47,264 nucleotides of DNA, taken from assembly GCF_016598485.1 (NCBI RefSeq), contig NZ_JAEMUW010000036.1:1-47264 (forward strand), written 5' to 3'. Position numbers and translations under genes: made by a program. The notes under the pieces are model-generated. The model had not been told where the DNA came from and did no database searches. It was given only the letters and a program-made list of their open reading frames with translations. Source of the stretch: Micromonospora coerulea (GTDB taxonomy: Bacteria; Actinomycetota; Actinomycetes; Mycobacteriales; Micromonosporaceae). Shown in pieces: positions 14,460 through 26,527 of this stretch (position 1 is the first letter of the stretch; each line of letters opens with the position of its first letter).

Positions 14460-15149
14460 ATGAGAGCCCGGGTACTGGTGGTCGACGACGACCCCGCGCT
14501 CGCCGAGATGCTCGGCATCGTCCTGCGCAGCGAGGGCTTCGTGCCCTCCTTCGTCGCGGACGGGGAACGGGCACTGGCCGCGTTCCGTGACAGCCGGCCC
14601 GACATCGTGCTGCTCGACCTGATGCTGCCCGGCATGAGCGGCATCGACGTGGCGCGGGCGATCCGCACCGAATCGGGCGTGCCGATCGTGATGCTGACCG
14701 CCAAGAGCGACACGGTGGACGTGGTGCTCGGGCTGGAGTCCGGGGCCGACGACTACGTGGTCAAGCCCTTCAAGCCCAAGGAGCTGGTGGCCCGGATGCG
14801 GGCCCGGCTGCGCCGCGGCGAGGACGTCGCGCCGGAGCTGCTGACCATTGGCCCGCCCGGCAACCAGATCTCCATCGACGTGCCGGCGCACACGGTCAGC
14901 CGGGACGACGAGGAGGTGAAGCTGACGCCGCTGGAGTTCGACCTGCTGGTCGCGCTCGCCCGCAAGCCGCGCCAGGTCTTCACCCGGGAGGTGCTGCTGG
15001 AGCAGGTCTGGGGCTATCGGCACGCCGCCGACACCCGCCTGGTCAACGTGCACGTGCAGCGGCTGCGCGCCAAGATCGAGCCGGATCCGGAGCGGCCGGA
15101 AATCATCCTGACCGTGCGGGGCGTGGGCTACAAGGCGGGTACCGGATAG
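14460..15149 (+). CDS. mtrA: MtrA response regulator
   Basis: OmpR-family response regulator of the actinobacterial MtrAB system, which controls cell wall, division and osmotic functions. The ATG at 14460 gives 229 residues. The receiver domain shows the acidic pocket (Asp9-Asp11), the phosphoacceptor Asp53 in DIVLLDLMLPG, the Thr in IVMLTAKS and the Lys in VVKPFKPKEL. The C-terminal winged helix contains KLTPLEFDLLVALARKPRQVF and RLVNVHVQRLRAKIE. The frame is open upstream but only from the ATG does it resemble MtrA. mtrB follows after 12 bp, and then lpqB. Confidence 0.96.
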   Translation: MRARVLVVDDDPALAEMLGIVLRSEGFVPSFVADGERALAAFRDSRPDIVLLDLMLPGMSGIDVARAIRTESGVPIVMLTAKSDTVDVVLGLESGADDYVVKPFKPKELVARMRARLRRGEDVAPELLTIGPPGNQISIDVPAHTVSRDDEEVKLTPLEFDLLVALARKPRQVFTREVLLEQVWGYRHAADTRLVNVHVQRLRAKIEPDPERPEIILTVRGVGYKAGTG

Positions 15150-15161
15150 CCTGGTCGCACT

Positions 15162-16910
15162 GTGGTGACCTCCCCGCCCCCCGCATCGCCGACCACCGCG
15201 TCCCGCCGGCTCCAGGCCGCGCGGGCGCTGTGGCATGCGTTGGCCGCCGGGTCGGCCCAGCTGGTCGCCGACCTGCACCAGACCTGGCGGCGGTCCCTGC
15301 AGGTCCGCGTGGTGACCATCACCCTGGTGGCGTCCAGCCTGCTGGTCGGCGGGTTCGCGTACCTGATCGCCGACAAGATCACCAGCATCCTGCTGGAGAA
15401 CGCCGAGACCGACGTCCTGATGCGGCTGCGCAACGGCAGCGACTACGCGGGGAAGCAGTTCCGGACGTTCAGCCAGCCGCAGGAGGCGCAGCTCCAGGAC
15501 ACCATTGACGGCACGGTCAGCTACCTGGCCGGTGGTGATCCGGCGCAGACCAGCGGCGTGGTGGTGGCCATCACCGCGGACCGGCACGCGGGCGTCATCA
15601 ACACCCGGACCTCCCCGGTGACCGACATCCAGCCCTTGGTCAGTCCGGCGCTGCGGGCCGCGGTCGCCGACGGCAAGGTTGCCCACCAGATCCGCACCGG
15701 CGAGCTCGCCGGCCAGCGCACCAAGTACCTCGTCTACGGCTCGCCGGTGCCGACCCGGTTCGGCCAGGTGGAGCTCTACTACCTCGTGCCGCTGGCCCGT
15801 CAGGACGCCACCGCCGCCGACGCCCGGGCCACCGTGGTCGCCACCGGCGTCGCCCTGGTGCTCCTGCTGGGCCTGCTCGCCGCCCTGGTCACCCGGTTGG
15901 TGGTGACCCCGGTCCGGGTGGCCGCCCGGACTGCCCAGCGGCTCTCCGCCGGCCTGCTCGACCAGCGGATGGTGGTCAACGGGGAGGACGACCTGGCCCT
16001 GCTGGCCGCCTCGTTCAACCAGATGGCGAGCAACCTGCAACGGCAGATCCTCCGGCTGGAGGAGATGTCCCGGTTGCAGCGCCGCTTCACCTCCGACGTC
16101 TCGCACGAGCTGCGTACCCCGCTGACCACGGTCCGGATGGCCGCCGACCTGATCTTTTCGGAGCGCGACGAGTTCGACCCGGCGGTGGCTCGCAGCGCCG
16201 AGCTGCTCCAGGCCGAACTGGACCGGTTCGAGGAGCTGCTCACCGACCTGCTGGAGATCAGCCGCTTCGACGCCGGCTTCGCCATGCTGGATTCCGAGCC
16301 GACCGACCTGGTGCCGGTGGTGCACCGGGTGGCCGACCGGCTCACCGGCCTGGCCGAGCGGGTCGGGGTGGCCATCGAACTGGACGTGCCGGCCACCGCG
16401 GTGATCGCCGAGGTGGACCCCCGCCGGGTGGAGCGGGTGCTGCGCAACCTGGTCGGCAACGCGGTGGAGCACGGCGAGGGCAGGCCCGTGCTGATCACCC
16501 TCGGCATGGATCAGAACGCGGTCGCGATCACCGTCCGGGATCACGGCGTCGGCCTCAAGCCGGGCGAGGAGAAGCTGGTCTTCAACCGGTTCTGGCGGGC
16601 CGACCCGTCCCGGGCCCGGCAGACCGGCGGCACCGGGCTCGGGCTGTCGATCAGCCTGGAGGACGCCCGGTTGCACGGCGGCTGGCTGGAGGCGTGGGGC
16701 GCACCGGGGCAGGGCGCCCAGTTCCGGCTCACCCTGCCGGCCCGGGCCGGTGACCGGCTGACCACCTCGCCGCTGCGGCTGGTGCCGGTGGATGTCACGC
16801 TCCCGTTCGGCGGCCCGCGGGACGGCGGTCCGCTGGCCATCGGTCCGGGCAGCGCCGGGGCGTTGGCGATCGGCCCGGCCGACGGGGACCGGGCGGAGGT
16901 GACGTCGTGA
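15162..16910 (+). CDS. mtrB: MtrB sensor histidine kinase
   Basis: Membrane histidine kinase that phosphorylates MtrA, 582 residues, starting at tandem GTG codons (VVTSPPPASP). A first membrane helix lies at about 50-70. It is followed by an extracytoplasmic region and a second helix (ATVVATGVALVLLLGLLAALV, about 225-245). The HAMP domain comes next, then the phosphoacceptor box FTSDVSHELRTPLTTVRMAADL with its His near residue 320. The ATPase domain shows the N box LVGNAVEHGEG and the G box GGTGLGLSIS. Its TGA overlaps the GTG of lpqB by 4 bp, so the kinase and LpqB are translationally coupled. Confidence 0.96.
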   Translation: MVTSPPPASPTTASRRLQAARALWHALAAGSAQLVADLHQTWRRSLQVRVVTITLVASSLLVGGFAYLIADKITSILLENAETDVLMRLRNGSDYAGKQFRTFSQPQEAQLQDTIDGTVSYLAGGDPAQTSGVVVAITADRHAGVINTRTSPVTDIQPLVSPALRAAVADGKVAHQIRTGELAGQRTKYLVYGSPVPTRFGQVELYYLVPLARQDATAADARATVVATGVALVLLLGLLAALVTRLVVTPVRVAARTAQRLSAGLLDQRMVVNGEDDLALLAASFNQMASNLQRQILRLEEMSRLQRRFTSDVSHELRTPLTTVRMAADLIFSERDEFDPAVARSAELLQAELDRFEELLTDLLEISRFDAGFAMLDSEPTDLVPVVHRVADRLTGLAERVGVAIELDVPATAVIAEVDPRRVERVLRNLVGNAVEHGEGRPVLITLGMDQNAVAITVRDHGVGLKPGEEKLVFNRFWRADPSRARQTGGTGLGLSISLEDARLHGGWLEAWGAPGQGAQFRLTLPARAGDRLTTSPLRLVPVDVTLPFGGPRDGGPLAIGPGSAGALAIGPADGDRAEVTS

Positions 16911-18697
16911 GGCGCCGGCTGCTGGCCGTTCTGCTGGGTGGCGCGCTCCTCCCGGTGGGGCTCACCGGCTGCGGCATCCCGGCGGAATCGGACGTGCTGG
17001 TGGACGGCCGGGGGCCGGCGGCGGAGGCGGGCGCTAGCAACGGCAGCGGCAGCCAACCGCCGACCCGGACGGCCAGCACCGACCCGAAGGAGTTCGTCCG
17101 CAACTATCTCGAGGCGGCGGCGGGCGAGCGGGATCAGGCGTACAACCGGGCCTGGGGGTTCATCGCGCCCGAGGCGAAGGGCCGGCTCCAGGAGAAGCAG
17201 AGCGAGATCGCGCTGACCGTGGTGCGGCTCCGGGAGAGCCCGGAGGTCAAGCGGAACAACGACGGCACCAGCGTGGTCACCCTCAACGTGCAGCAGGTCG
17301 GTGTGCTGAAGCCGGACGGCACGCTGACGGCCCCGGTGGCGGCCCCCGAGCCGAGGTACCAGTTCGCGCTGCGGCCGGCCAACACCGGCGATCCGGGGCT
17401 GCTCATCACCGACCTGCCGAACGTGCTGCTGCTCAGCGACGAAGCCCTGCAGCGCTACTACGTCGAGCGCACGATCTACTTCTGGAACTCCGACCAGAAC
17501 CGGCTGGTGCCCGACCAGCGCTACCAGCCCTCCACGATGCCCGCCGAGCGTCGGGTCACCGAGGTCGTCAAGTGGCTCGCCGGCGAACCGTCCGACTGGC
17601 TGCGCCCGGGGGTGATCCGGCTGCCGAGCGGCACGGCGCCGATCAACAACGCCACCGGCTCCGACGGGCGCTGGGAGATCAACCTGACCATGCCGGGTGC
17701 CAACGCGGCCCGGCTGGCGCGGCTCGCGACCCAGCTCGCCTGGTCGCTGCCGGAGCTGACCGGGCAGCTCGACCTCAAGATCCAGAACCAGAGCCGGCGC
17801 ACCATCGACCTCGAGCGCGAACGCCTGGACAATCCGCTGTACCCGTCCAGTGGGAGCCCGCAGCAGTACTGCGTCTACGACGGCGCGATCCACCCGCTCT
17901 CCTTCCCGGGCGAGCCGAGTGGACCGGTGCCGATCGTCGCCGCCGCGAACAAGGGCATCGTCTCGGCGGCGCTCAGCCGATCCCAGAACGACATCCTCGC
18001 CGCGCTGGTGGTCACCCGATCCGACCGCCGGCAGCGGTTGATGGCCGGCTCCGGGCGCGACCAGGTCCCGGTGCTCAACGGCAGCAGCCGGTGGTACGCC
18101 TCGGTCGGCCGTCCCACCTGGCTCCGCTCCGCCGATCAGCAGCACCAGTACGGACTGGTGGTGGCCGACGGCCAGCTCTACCGCTTCGACGACCTGGCCG
18201 GCATGGTCCCGGTCCCGCTCGCCGTGGAGGGCCCGGTGACCGCGGTGGCCGCCGCGCTCGACGGGCACCGGATCGCGCTGATCGTCGACGGCCTTCTCTA
18301 CGTCGCGGCGGTCAGCCTCGACGGCGGCGTGGTCACCATCGGGTCGCCCCGCCGCGTGGTCACCCCGCTCACCGACCTCACCGCCGTCGACTGGTATGCC
18401 GAGAACCAGCTGGTCTTCGCCGGCTCGGAGGACCGCCGGCCGGTGATCTTCCAGATCAACGTCGACGGCGCGCGCGACATCCCGCTGGAGCGGGAGATCG
18501 GCTCCCCGGTCACCCACCTCTCCGCCTATCCGGCTGGCGCGGTCGGGGGGGTGCCCACCGGCTTGTACATGTACGAGGCCAACCGGGTGGCCTTCCGGAA
18601 CAAGGACATCATCAAGCGGGACCAGGTTCTGGACGTGACGCCGCCCCCGGCGGGGACCAGGCCGTCCAACCCGACCGTCCCCTTCTTTCTCTACTGA
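16907..18697 (+). CDS. lpqB: LpqB lipoprotein, MtrB modulator
   Basis: Lipoprotein of 596 residues that in mycobacteria and Streptomyces interacts with MtrB and tunes its activity. The signal sequence MRRRLLAVLLGGALLPVG ends in the lipobox LTGC. A GerMN/sporulation-type domain spans roughly 190-320 (ERRVTEVVKWLAGEPSDWLRPGVIRLP onward). The C-terminal 270 residues form the LpqB beta-propeller-like domain. The GTG start overlaps mtrB by 4 bp, giving the conserved mtrA-mtrB-lpqB order. It is followed after 7 bp by the phosphoribosyltransferase gene, so all four are probably co-transcribed. Confidence 0.94.
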   Translation: MRRRLLAVLLGGALLPVGLTGCGIPAESDVLVDGRGPAAEAGASNGSGSQPPTRTASTDPKEFVRNYLEAAAGERDQAYNRAWGFIAPEAKGRLQEKQSEIALTVVRLRESPEVKRNNDGTSVVTLNVQQVGVLKPDGTLTAPVAAPEPRYQFALRPANTGDPGLLITDLPNVLLLSDEALQRYYVERTIYFWNSDQNRLVPDQRYQPSTMPAERRVTEVVKWLAGEPSDWLRPGVIRLPSGTAPINNATGSDGRWEINLTMPGANAARLARLATQLAWSLPELTGQLDLKIQNQSRRTIDLERERLDNPLYPSSGSPQQYCVYDGAIHPLSFPGEPSGPVPIVAAANKGIVSAALSRSQNDILAALVVTRSDRRQRLMAGSGRDQVPVLNGSSRWYASVGRPTWLRSADQQHQYGLVVADGQLYRFDDLAGMVPVPLAVEGPVTAVAAALDGHRIALIVDGLLYVAAVSLDGGVVTIGSPRRVVTPLTDLTAVDWYAENQLVFAGSEDRRPVIFQINVDGARDIPLEREIGSPVTHLSAYPAGAVGGVPTGLYMYEANRVAFRNKDIIKRDQVLDVTPPPAGTRPSNPTVPFFLY

Positions 18698-18704
18698 GCC
18701 GTTC

Positions 18705-19415
18705 GTGCCGGATCTGGGCGGGCTCTGGTCGGACCTGACCGATCTGGTGTTGCCGGCCGGCTGCGCCGGATGCGGCGGGCGGGCCGCGGGCGCCCGGCGG
18801 GGCTTCTGCCCCGGCTGTGCCGGCGAGCTGGAATCGTTGTGCCCCGCGCCGACGCGTCCCAGCCCGGCCCCGCCGGACCTGCCGCCCTGCGTGGCCCTCG
18901 GCCCGTACGCGGGGGCGCTGCGGGAGGGGCTGCTCGCGTACAAGGAGCGGGGCCGGCATGGGCTGGCCCGGCCGCTGGGCGCGTTGCTCGCCGAGGTGGT
19001 GGCCGTGGCGGTAGGCCCGGCCCGGCCGGTGGCCCTGGTGCCGGTGCCGGACACCGCGCCGGCGGCCCGGGCCCGGTACGGCGACCACCTCGACCGGCTT
19101 GCCGGTCACGCCGCGGCCCGGCTGCGCGGGGCCGGTTGGCCGGTGCGGGTGCTCCGGCCGCTGCGGGCGCTGCCCCGGCCGGACTCGGTCGAGCTGGACA
19201 GCGCGGGCCGAGCCGCCGCGGCGGGATCGGCGTTCCGGCTGCGCCGGGTCGGGGCCCCGCCGCCGGTCGTCGGGGACACCGCGGTGGTGGTGCTCGACGA
19301 CATCGTCACCACCGGCGTCACGTTGGCGGCGGTGAGCCGCATCTTGCACGCCGCGGGAATGACGCCAAACGCCGCCGCAGTGCTCGCCGCAACGCAAAAA
19401 CGACGTCATAGGTGA
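18705..19415 (+). CDS. comF: ComF-family phosphoribosyltransferase-like protein
   Basis: A 236-residue protein with the ComFC layout. An N-terminal zinc-ribbon-like part carries CAGCGGRAAG and FCPGCAGEL, two CxxC pairs. A phosphoribosyltransferase fold follows with the PRPP-binding loop VVVLDDIVTTGVTLAAV near residue 195. ComF proteins are linked to DNA uptake in Bacillus, but in actinobacteria they sit downstream of lpqB and their job is uncertain. The GTG start lies 7 bp after the lpqB stop, so it is almost certainly in the mtrAB-lpqB operon. Confidence 0.88.
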   Translation: MPDLGGLWSDLTDLVLPAGCAGCGGRAAGARRGFCPGCAGELESLCPAPTRPSPAPPDLPPCVALGPYAGALREGLLAYKERGRHGLARPLGALLAEVVAVAVGPARPVALVPVPDTAPAARARYGDHLDRLAGHAAARLRGAGWPVRVLRPLRALPRPDSVELDSAGRAAAAGSAFRLRRVGAPPPVVGDTAVVVLDDIVTTGVTLAAVSRILHAAGMTPNAAAVLAATQKRRHR

Positions 19416-19665
19416 CGCTTCGTGTTTCCATTTCACCCCATGGTGTACGAGCTGTGAAAATTCCTGGGCGGTCTCGACAACCAGGGGTGACTGTCACAGG
19501 AACAGGCGTTAGCGTTTTCGTGTCGGGGGTAGGAGGTCCATCCACCCACCGCCGGCGGTGAGAGGAGGCGTAGCCGTACTGACCCGGTCGACGCCGAACG
19601 GGGATCTCCCAGGGCGTGCCGACCGGCGAACCGGACCGAACGACCGTCCGAACAAGGGAGGTCAC

Positions 19666-20316
19666 GTGGACATCGTGGTCAAGGGCCGTAACGTCGAAGT
19701 GCCGGACCATTACCGGGTGCACGTAGCCGAGAAACTCGCAAAGATCGAACGCTACGATCACAAGCTCATTCGGGTCGACGTGGAGTTGTTCCACGAGCGC
19801 AATCCGCGCCAGGCCGATCACTGCCAGCGGGTGGAAATCACCTGCGTATCGCGCGGCCCGGTGATCCGGGCCGAGGCCTGCACGAATGATTTCTACAGCG
19901 CACTGGACGCCGCCATCGCCAAGCTGGACACCCGGCTCCGTCGGGCGGCCGACCGGCGTCGGGTCCACCGGGGGCGGCACGCGCCGCTCTCCGTCGCCGC
20001 GGCCACCGCGGGCCTGCCGGTCGCCGACCTCGGCGAATCCGTGCCGGCCGCCGCGTACGCCGACGGCGCCCGTTCGGCCACCGTGGTCGCCGAACGACCC
20101 GAGGACGGCTACGAAGAGTACGCCGACGACCAGCCGTGGCACCTCGCGCGGGAGAAGGTGCACCCCGCCGAACCGATGACCGTCGACGACGCGCTGTTCC
20201 AGATGGAACTGGTCGGGCACGACTTCTACCTGTTCCAGGACAAGGAGTCCGGCCGCCCGAGCGTGGTCTACCGCCGGCGCGCGTACGACTACGGGATCAT
20301 CTCGCTCGACGCCTGA
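19666..20316 (+). CDS. hpf: Long-form ribosome hibernation promoting factor
   Basis: Ribosome-binding dormancy factor, 216 residues from the GTG at 19666 (VDIVVKGRNVEVPDHYRVHV), which is set 5 bp after GGGAGG. The open frame continues further upstream but does not resemble the family there. The N-terminal 100 residues are the HPF/YfiA domain that occupies the decoding site. After a linker of about 50 residues, the C-terminal domain (VDDALFQMELVGHDFYLFQDKESGRPSVVYRRRAYDYGIISL) mediates 100S dimer formation in long HPFs. The 250 bp upstream hold no gene and probably contain the promoter. A strong terminator follows the stop. Confidence 0.94.
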   Translation: MDIVVKGRNVEVPDHYRVHVAEKLAKIERYDHKLIRVDVELFHERNPRQADHCQRVEITCVSRGPVIRAEACTNDFYSALDAAIAKLDTRLRRAADRRRVHRGRHAPLSVAAATAGLPVADLGESVPAAAYADGARSATVVAERPEDGYEEYADDQPWHLAREKVHPAEPMTVDDALFQMELVGHDFYLFQDKESGRPSVVYRRRAYDYGIISLDA

Positions 20317-20343
20317 CCCCTGACCACCCCGCGGACACCAGCC

Positions 20344-20377
20344 GGGGAGCCGTGGTGGGCGACCACCACGGCTCCCC
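20344..20377. terminator. Terminator hairpin between convergent hpf and GNAT genes
   Basis: A perfect 15-bp stem (left arm GGGGAGCCGTGGTGG) is closed by the tetraloop GCGA. It lies 28 bp after the hpf stop and 14 bp before the end of the convergent GNAT gene. It is symmetric and could serve both strands. Only a weak T-rich stretch (GTTGT) follows, as is usual at high GC. Confidence 0.85.
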
Positions 20378-20390
20378 GTTGTCCGTGTCC

Positions 20391-21506
20391 TCAGCCGGCT
20401 GGCCGCAGATCGGTCGCGAGCCGGCCGTACAGGACCGAGTCGACCCGGGTGCCGTCCGGGCCGGGGAGCCGGCCGCGCAGCAGACCTTCCCGCTGGAAGC
20501 CGGCCTTCTCCAGCACCCGCTGGGAGGCGACGTTCTCCGGCCGGGTGCCGGCCCAGAGCCGCGCCAGCCCGACGTCGAACGCCCAGCCGGCGAGCTGGCC
20601 CACCGCGCGGGTGGCCAGTCCCCGCCCCCGAGCCTCGGGGAGCAGGCTGTAGCCGAGCATCGCCTGGCCGGTGGACGGTTCGTCGTACACCAGCGCGCAG
20701 CCGCCGGCCACCGCGCCGGTCGCGGCGTCCAGCACCGCGAAGTCGGCCGAGGCGCCGGTCAGCCAGTTGCTCTCCGCCCGCCGGCAGCGCCGCTCGATCG
20801 CCGCCGGGGTCGGCGGCACCGGCGGCACCCGGTTCGCCACCACCTCGGGGCGGGTGTGCAGCCGGTACATCGCGGCCACGTCGTCCGGGGCCAGCCGGCG
20901 CAGGGTCACCACGCCGTCGGTGAGCCGGCCGTCGGGCAGGTCGGGCAGCAGCCGGGCGGCCGGTCCGGGCGGGTCGTCGGCGAGGCGTACCCAGGCGATC
21001 AGGTCCGCCCAGCCACCCCCGCGGACCGGGCTGGCGGACCGGCGTACCCCCTCGTGCCGGAACCCGGCGGCCAGTGCGACCCGCTGGCTGGGCGTGTTCT
21101 CCGGGTGGGTGAGCAGCTCCAGCCGGGCGGTCCCGGTGGCGAAGGCGTGGCGGGCCAGGGCCCGGGTGGCCGCGGTCGCGACCCCGCGACCCCGCGCCCA
21201 CGGCGCCACCCAGTAGCCGATCTCCGCCTGCGCGCGGAAGGGCACCACCTGGCTCAGGCCCACGCCGCCGAGCAGCCGGTCGCTGGCCGGGTCCGCGATC
21301 GCGTACGCGGCGCCGCCGGCGGTCCAGGCCGCGGGGGCGCCCTCGGTGACCCACCAACGGGCGGTCTCCTCGGTGTACGGGTCGGGCAGGCCGGAGATGA
21401 ACCGCTGGGTCAGTGGATCGGCGCAGGCCGCGGCGGTGTCCGCCACGTCGTCGAGGCGGAACGGTCGCAGCCGTACCCCGTCGGCCTCGAGCACCTGCGG
21501 GGTCAC
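20391..21506 (-). CDS. Double GNAT-domain acetyltransferase
   Basis: A 371-residue protein with two RimJ/RimL-type GNAT domains in tandem. The start is the GTG (VTPQVLEADGVRLRPFRLDD) overlapping the upstream stop by 4 bp. Domain one (about 5-180) carries the acetyl-CoA loop WARGRGVATAATRAL and TPSQRVALAAGFRHEGVRR. Domain two (about 190-365) has EARGRGLATRAVGQLAGWA and NVASQRVLEKAGFQREGLLRG. Both acetyl-CoA sites look complete, so both could be active. The substrates are unknown; RimJ/RimL relatives acetylate protein N-termini, but many actinobacterial paralogues act on small molecules. Confidence 0.88.
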   Translation of the reverse strand: MTPQVLEADGVRLRPFRLDDVADTAAACADPLTQRFISGLPDPYTEETARWWVTEGAPAAWTAGGAAYAIADPASDRLLGGVGLSQVVPFRAQAEIGYWVAPWARGRGVATAATRALARHAFATGTARLELLTHPENTPSQRVALAAGFRHEGVRRSASPVRGGGWADLIAWVRLADDPPGPAARLLPDLPDGRLTDGVVTLRRLAPDDVAAMYRLHTRPEVVANRVPPVPPTPAAIERRCRRAESNWLTGASADFAVLDAATGAVAGGCALVYDEPSTGQAMLGYSLLPEARGRGLATRAVGQLAGWAFDVGLARLWAGTRPENVASQRVLEKAGFQREGLLRGRLPGPDGTRVDSVLYGRLATDLRPAG

Positions 21507-22681
21507 GTCAGCCCTCCCGTGAGGTCCTCGGCGAGCAGGGCGGCGATCCAGGCGTCGCCCCGGCCGTCCCGGCTGGGCAGCACGCCCCGGGCGGTGCCCT
21601 CGAAGGCGAAGCCGGCCTTCTCGGCGACCCGGCGGGAGGCGGTGTTGCCGGCCAGCGCCCGCCACTCGATTCGCGCCAGGCGCAGTGTGGTGAAACCCCA
21701 CGCGGTCAGGGCGCCCACCGCGGCGGGCATGTAGCCGCGGCCCCGGGCGTGCGGGGCGGTCATGAAGCCGACGTCGCCGTTGAGCGGGTCGGCGGGTGAG
21801 ATCCGCAGGTCCACCGATCCGACGTATCGGTCGTCGCTGTCGGCGATGGCGTAGTAGGCGCCGGTGCCCCGGGCCCAGGCGGCCGCGGCGAAGTCCCGCA
21901 TGAAGCCCTCGGCGTGCGCGCGCTGGTAGGGGTGGGGGACCGTGGTCCAGCGGATGGTGTCCTCGTCCCGGCAGGTGGTGACGACGGCGTCGAGGTCCCG
22001 TTCCTCCATCGGGCGCAGCCGCAGCTCGGTGGCCCCGGCGGCGGCGAAGAGGACGGGCTGCGGCCGGCCGAAGGCGGCGGCCCGGCGGGCCTGGAGGGTG
22101 TCCGGGCCGGCCGGCGTGGGCTCGCCCGGCGCGGCCAGTTCGGCCGGGAGGAGCGAGCCGATCCAGCCCTCCGGGCGACCGCCGGCAGCCGGGTGGGCCA
22201 GTCGCAGCTCGCCCTCGACCCGGAAGCCGGCCCGGAGCGCCACCAGCCGGGAGGCGTGGTTGCCGACCTCGGCCTGCCAGATGATCCGGCGCAGCTTCAG
22301 CGCGTCGAACGCCCAGCGGGCCACCGCCCGGGTGGCCCGCACCGCGACGCCCCGGCCGCGGGCCCAGGGCGCGGTCCAGTAGCCCACCTCGGCGGAGTCG
22401 AGGCCCCGGTCGACGGAGACGAGGCCGGCGGAGGCGAGCAGCTCGCCGGTCGCCGCGTCGCAGACCGCGAACGGCGCCCCGGTGCCGTCCGCCCAGGCCT
22501 TGCCGCTGATCTCGGTGACGAACCCGAGGGCGTGTTCGGGCAGGTACGGGCGGGGTACGGTGGTCCAGCGCTGGATGTCCGGATCCTGGCAGGCGCGGTG
22601 CACCGCGTCGGCGTCCTCCGCTCGCCAGGGTCGTAGCAGCAGGCCGTCCTCGGTGATCTCCACAGGCTCCACCCGAGCCAT
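21503..22681 (-). CDS. Double GNAT-domain acetyltransferase
   Basis: A 392-residue protein, again with two RimJ/RimL-type GNAT domains. The first (about 5-180) has WTAPWARGRGVAVRATRAVARWAF and a NHASRLVALRAGFRVEGELR segment. The second (about 205-385) has TAPHARGRGYMPAAVGALTAWGF and NTASRRVAEKAGFAFEGTARG. It starts at an ATG (MARVEPVEITEDGLLLRPWRAED) and is divergent from secA, with 161 bp between the start codons. It overlaps the next double-GNAT gene by 4 bp. The pair most likely arose by duplication of a two-domain gene and may form one functional unit. Confidence 0.88.
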   Translation of the reverse strand: MARVEPVEITEDGLLLRPWRAEDADAVHRACQDPDIQRWTTVPRPYLPEHALGFVTEISGKAWADGTGAPFAVCDAATGELLASAGLVSVDRGLDSAEVGYWTAPWARGRGVAVRATRAVARWAFDALKLRRIIWQAEVGNHASRLVALRAGFRVEGELRLAHPAAGGRPEGWIGSLLPAELAAPGEPTPAGPDTLQARRAAAFGRPQPVLFAAAGATELRLRPMEERDLDAVVTTCRDEDTIRWTTVPHPYQRAHAEGFMRDFAAAAWARGTGAYYAIADSDDRYVGSVDLRISPADPLNGDVGFMTAPHARGRGYMPAAVGALTAWGFTTLRLARIEWRALAGNTASRRVAEKAGFAFEGTARGVLPSRDGRGDAWIAALLAEDLTGGLT

Positions 22682-22842
22682 CGTGCCGGATCGTTCGCGC
22701 TGGGCGTAACCCGATAAACCGCCGGTCAGGGCGTGGGCCGCACGTTATGTCGGTTTCGCTGCCCCGGACCGCCGCCACCAGTGACCATCGCCGCGGCGGA
22801 GCGCCTACGATGGTTCGAGACTGTCTAGGGGAGCGTTGATCC

Positions 22843-25761
<2,919 letters not shown>

Positions 25762-25781
25762 CCGACACCCGCACCGCGACG

Positions 25782-25813
25782 ACGGGCCCCGGCCGACATC
25801 GGCCGGGGCCCGT
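25782..25813. terminator. Terminator hairpin after secA
   Basis: A perfect 14-bp stem (left arm ACGGGCCCCGGCCG) with the loop ACAT lies about 20 bp after the secA stop and about 100 bp before the end of the convergent Rv3235-family gene. It is symmetric and GC-rich, without a clear T tract. Confidence 0.8.
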
Positions 25814-25911
25814 GCGCGTCCCTACCCGCCGACCGGGCCCGCGTGGCGCAGTCCCCATCGCCCTGGCCGGCGGGAGAGCCCGTCAGGGGGCGACGGGCGG
25901 GACGGTGGGCG

Positions 25912-26507
25912 TCAGAGGACCTGGAGCGTGGTGCAGAGCCAGCTGCCGCGGCGGTGTTCCAGGCGCAGGGCGATCGCCCAGCTCACGCCGCCGGCTCCGG
26001 CGAGCACCGCCGCCGCCTCCACCGCCCCTGCCCGTGGCTCGCAGGCGCGCAGCCGGCGGAGCCCGAGCACCGGCCGGCTGGACCGGCGGCGTGCCGGACC
26101 GAGCCGGCGGGCGGCGCGGGCCAGTTCCGCCGCGATCTCCGTCGCGGCGGGCGGATCGCTGAGCGGGCGGAGCTGGGCGGGTGGCCGGTAGCCGTTGAGA
26201 ATTTCGAGGAAGGTGCGGACGAACCGCTGGGCGGCGCGGGTGGCCTCGGGCGTGGCGGTGGCGAGAGCGGCGGGCGGTGACCCGGTGACCCGCCGTCCCG
26301 GCCCGCCGGGGGTGGGCCGGACGTCGCCGGGTCGCCCCGCCGGCCGACCGGGGTCCCGTGGACGGGCGTCGAACAGGTCCAGGGCCAGCTGGTCGACGCC
26401 GGGACGGACCAGGGCTCGTCCTCGTCGACGCACGGCGGGTCGATCGGCGGTGCCGGACGCAGTCGGACGGGTGGCCGTGGTGCCAGTGGGCGGCGGGTGT
26501 CGACCAT
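25912..26507 (-). pseudogene. Rv3235-family protein, apparently frameshifted
   Basis: Two adjacent reading frames together make one Rv3235-family protein. The N-terminal part starts at the ATG at 26505-26507 (MVDTRRPLAPRPPVRLRPAP and on to PPCVDEDEPW). The C-terminal part continues in another frame from RPGVDQLALDLFDARPRDP to the typical end GSWLCTTLQVL. The distance from ATG to stop is 596 bp, one base short of a full frame, and the switch falls around 26405-26411 within TGGTCC. A single missing C would restore the sense W-S-R-P-G. This is either a real recent frameshift or a sequencing error. The family occurs next to secA in actinobacteria and has no known biochemical role. Confidence 0.65.
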
Positions 26508-26527
26508 CCTCAACCCCTGATCCTTAC

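Noticed and set aside
14247..19054. Very long minus-strand open frames opposite mtrA, mtrB and lpqB
   Set aside because: These are antisense shadows. The genuine plus-strand genes carry complete kinase, regulator and lipoprotein motifs.
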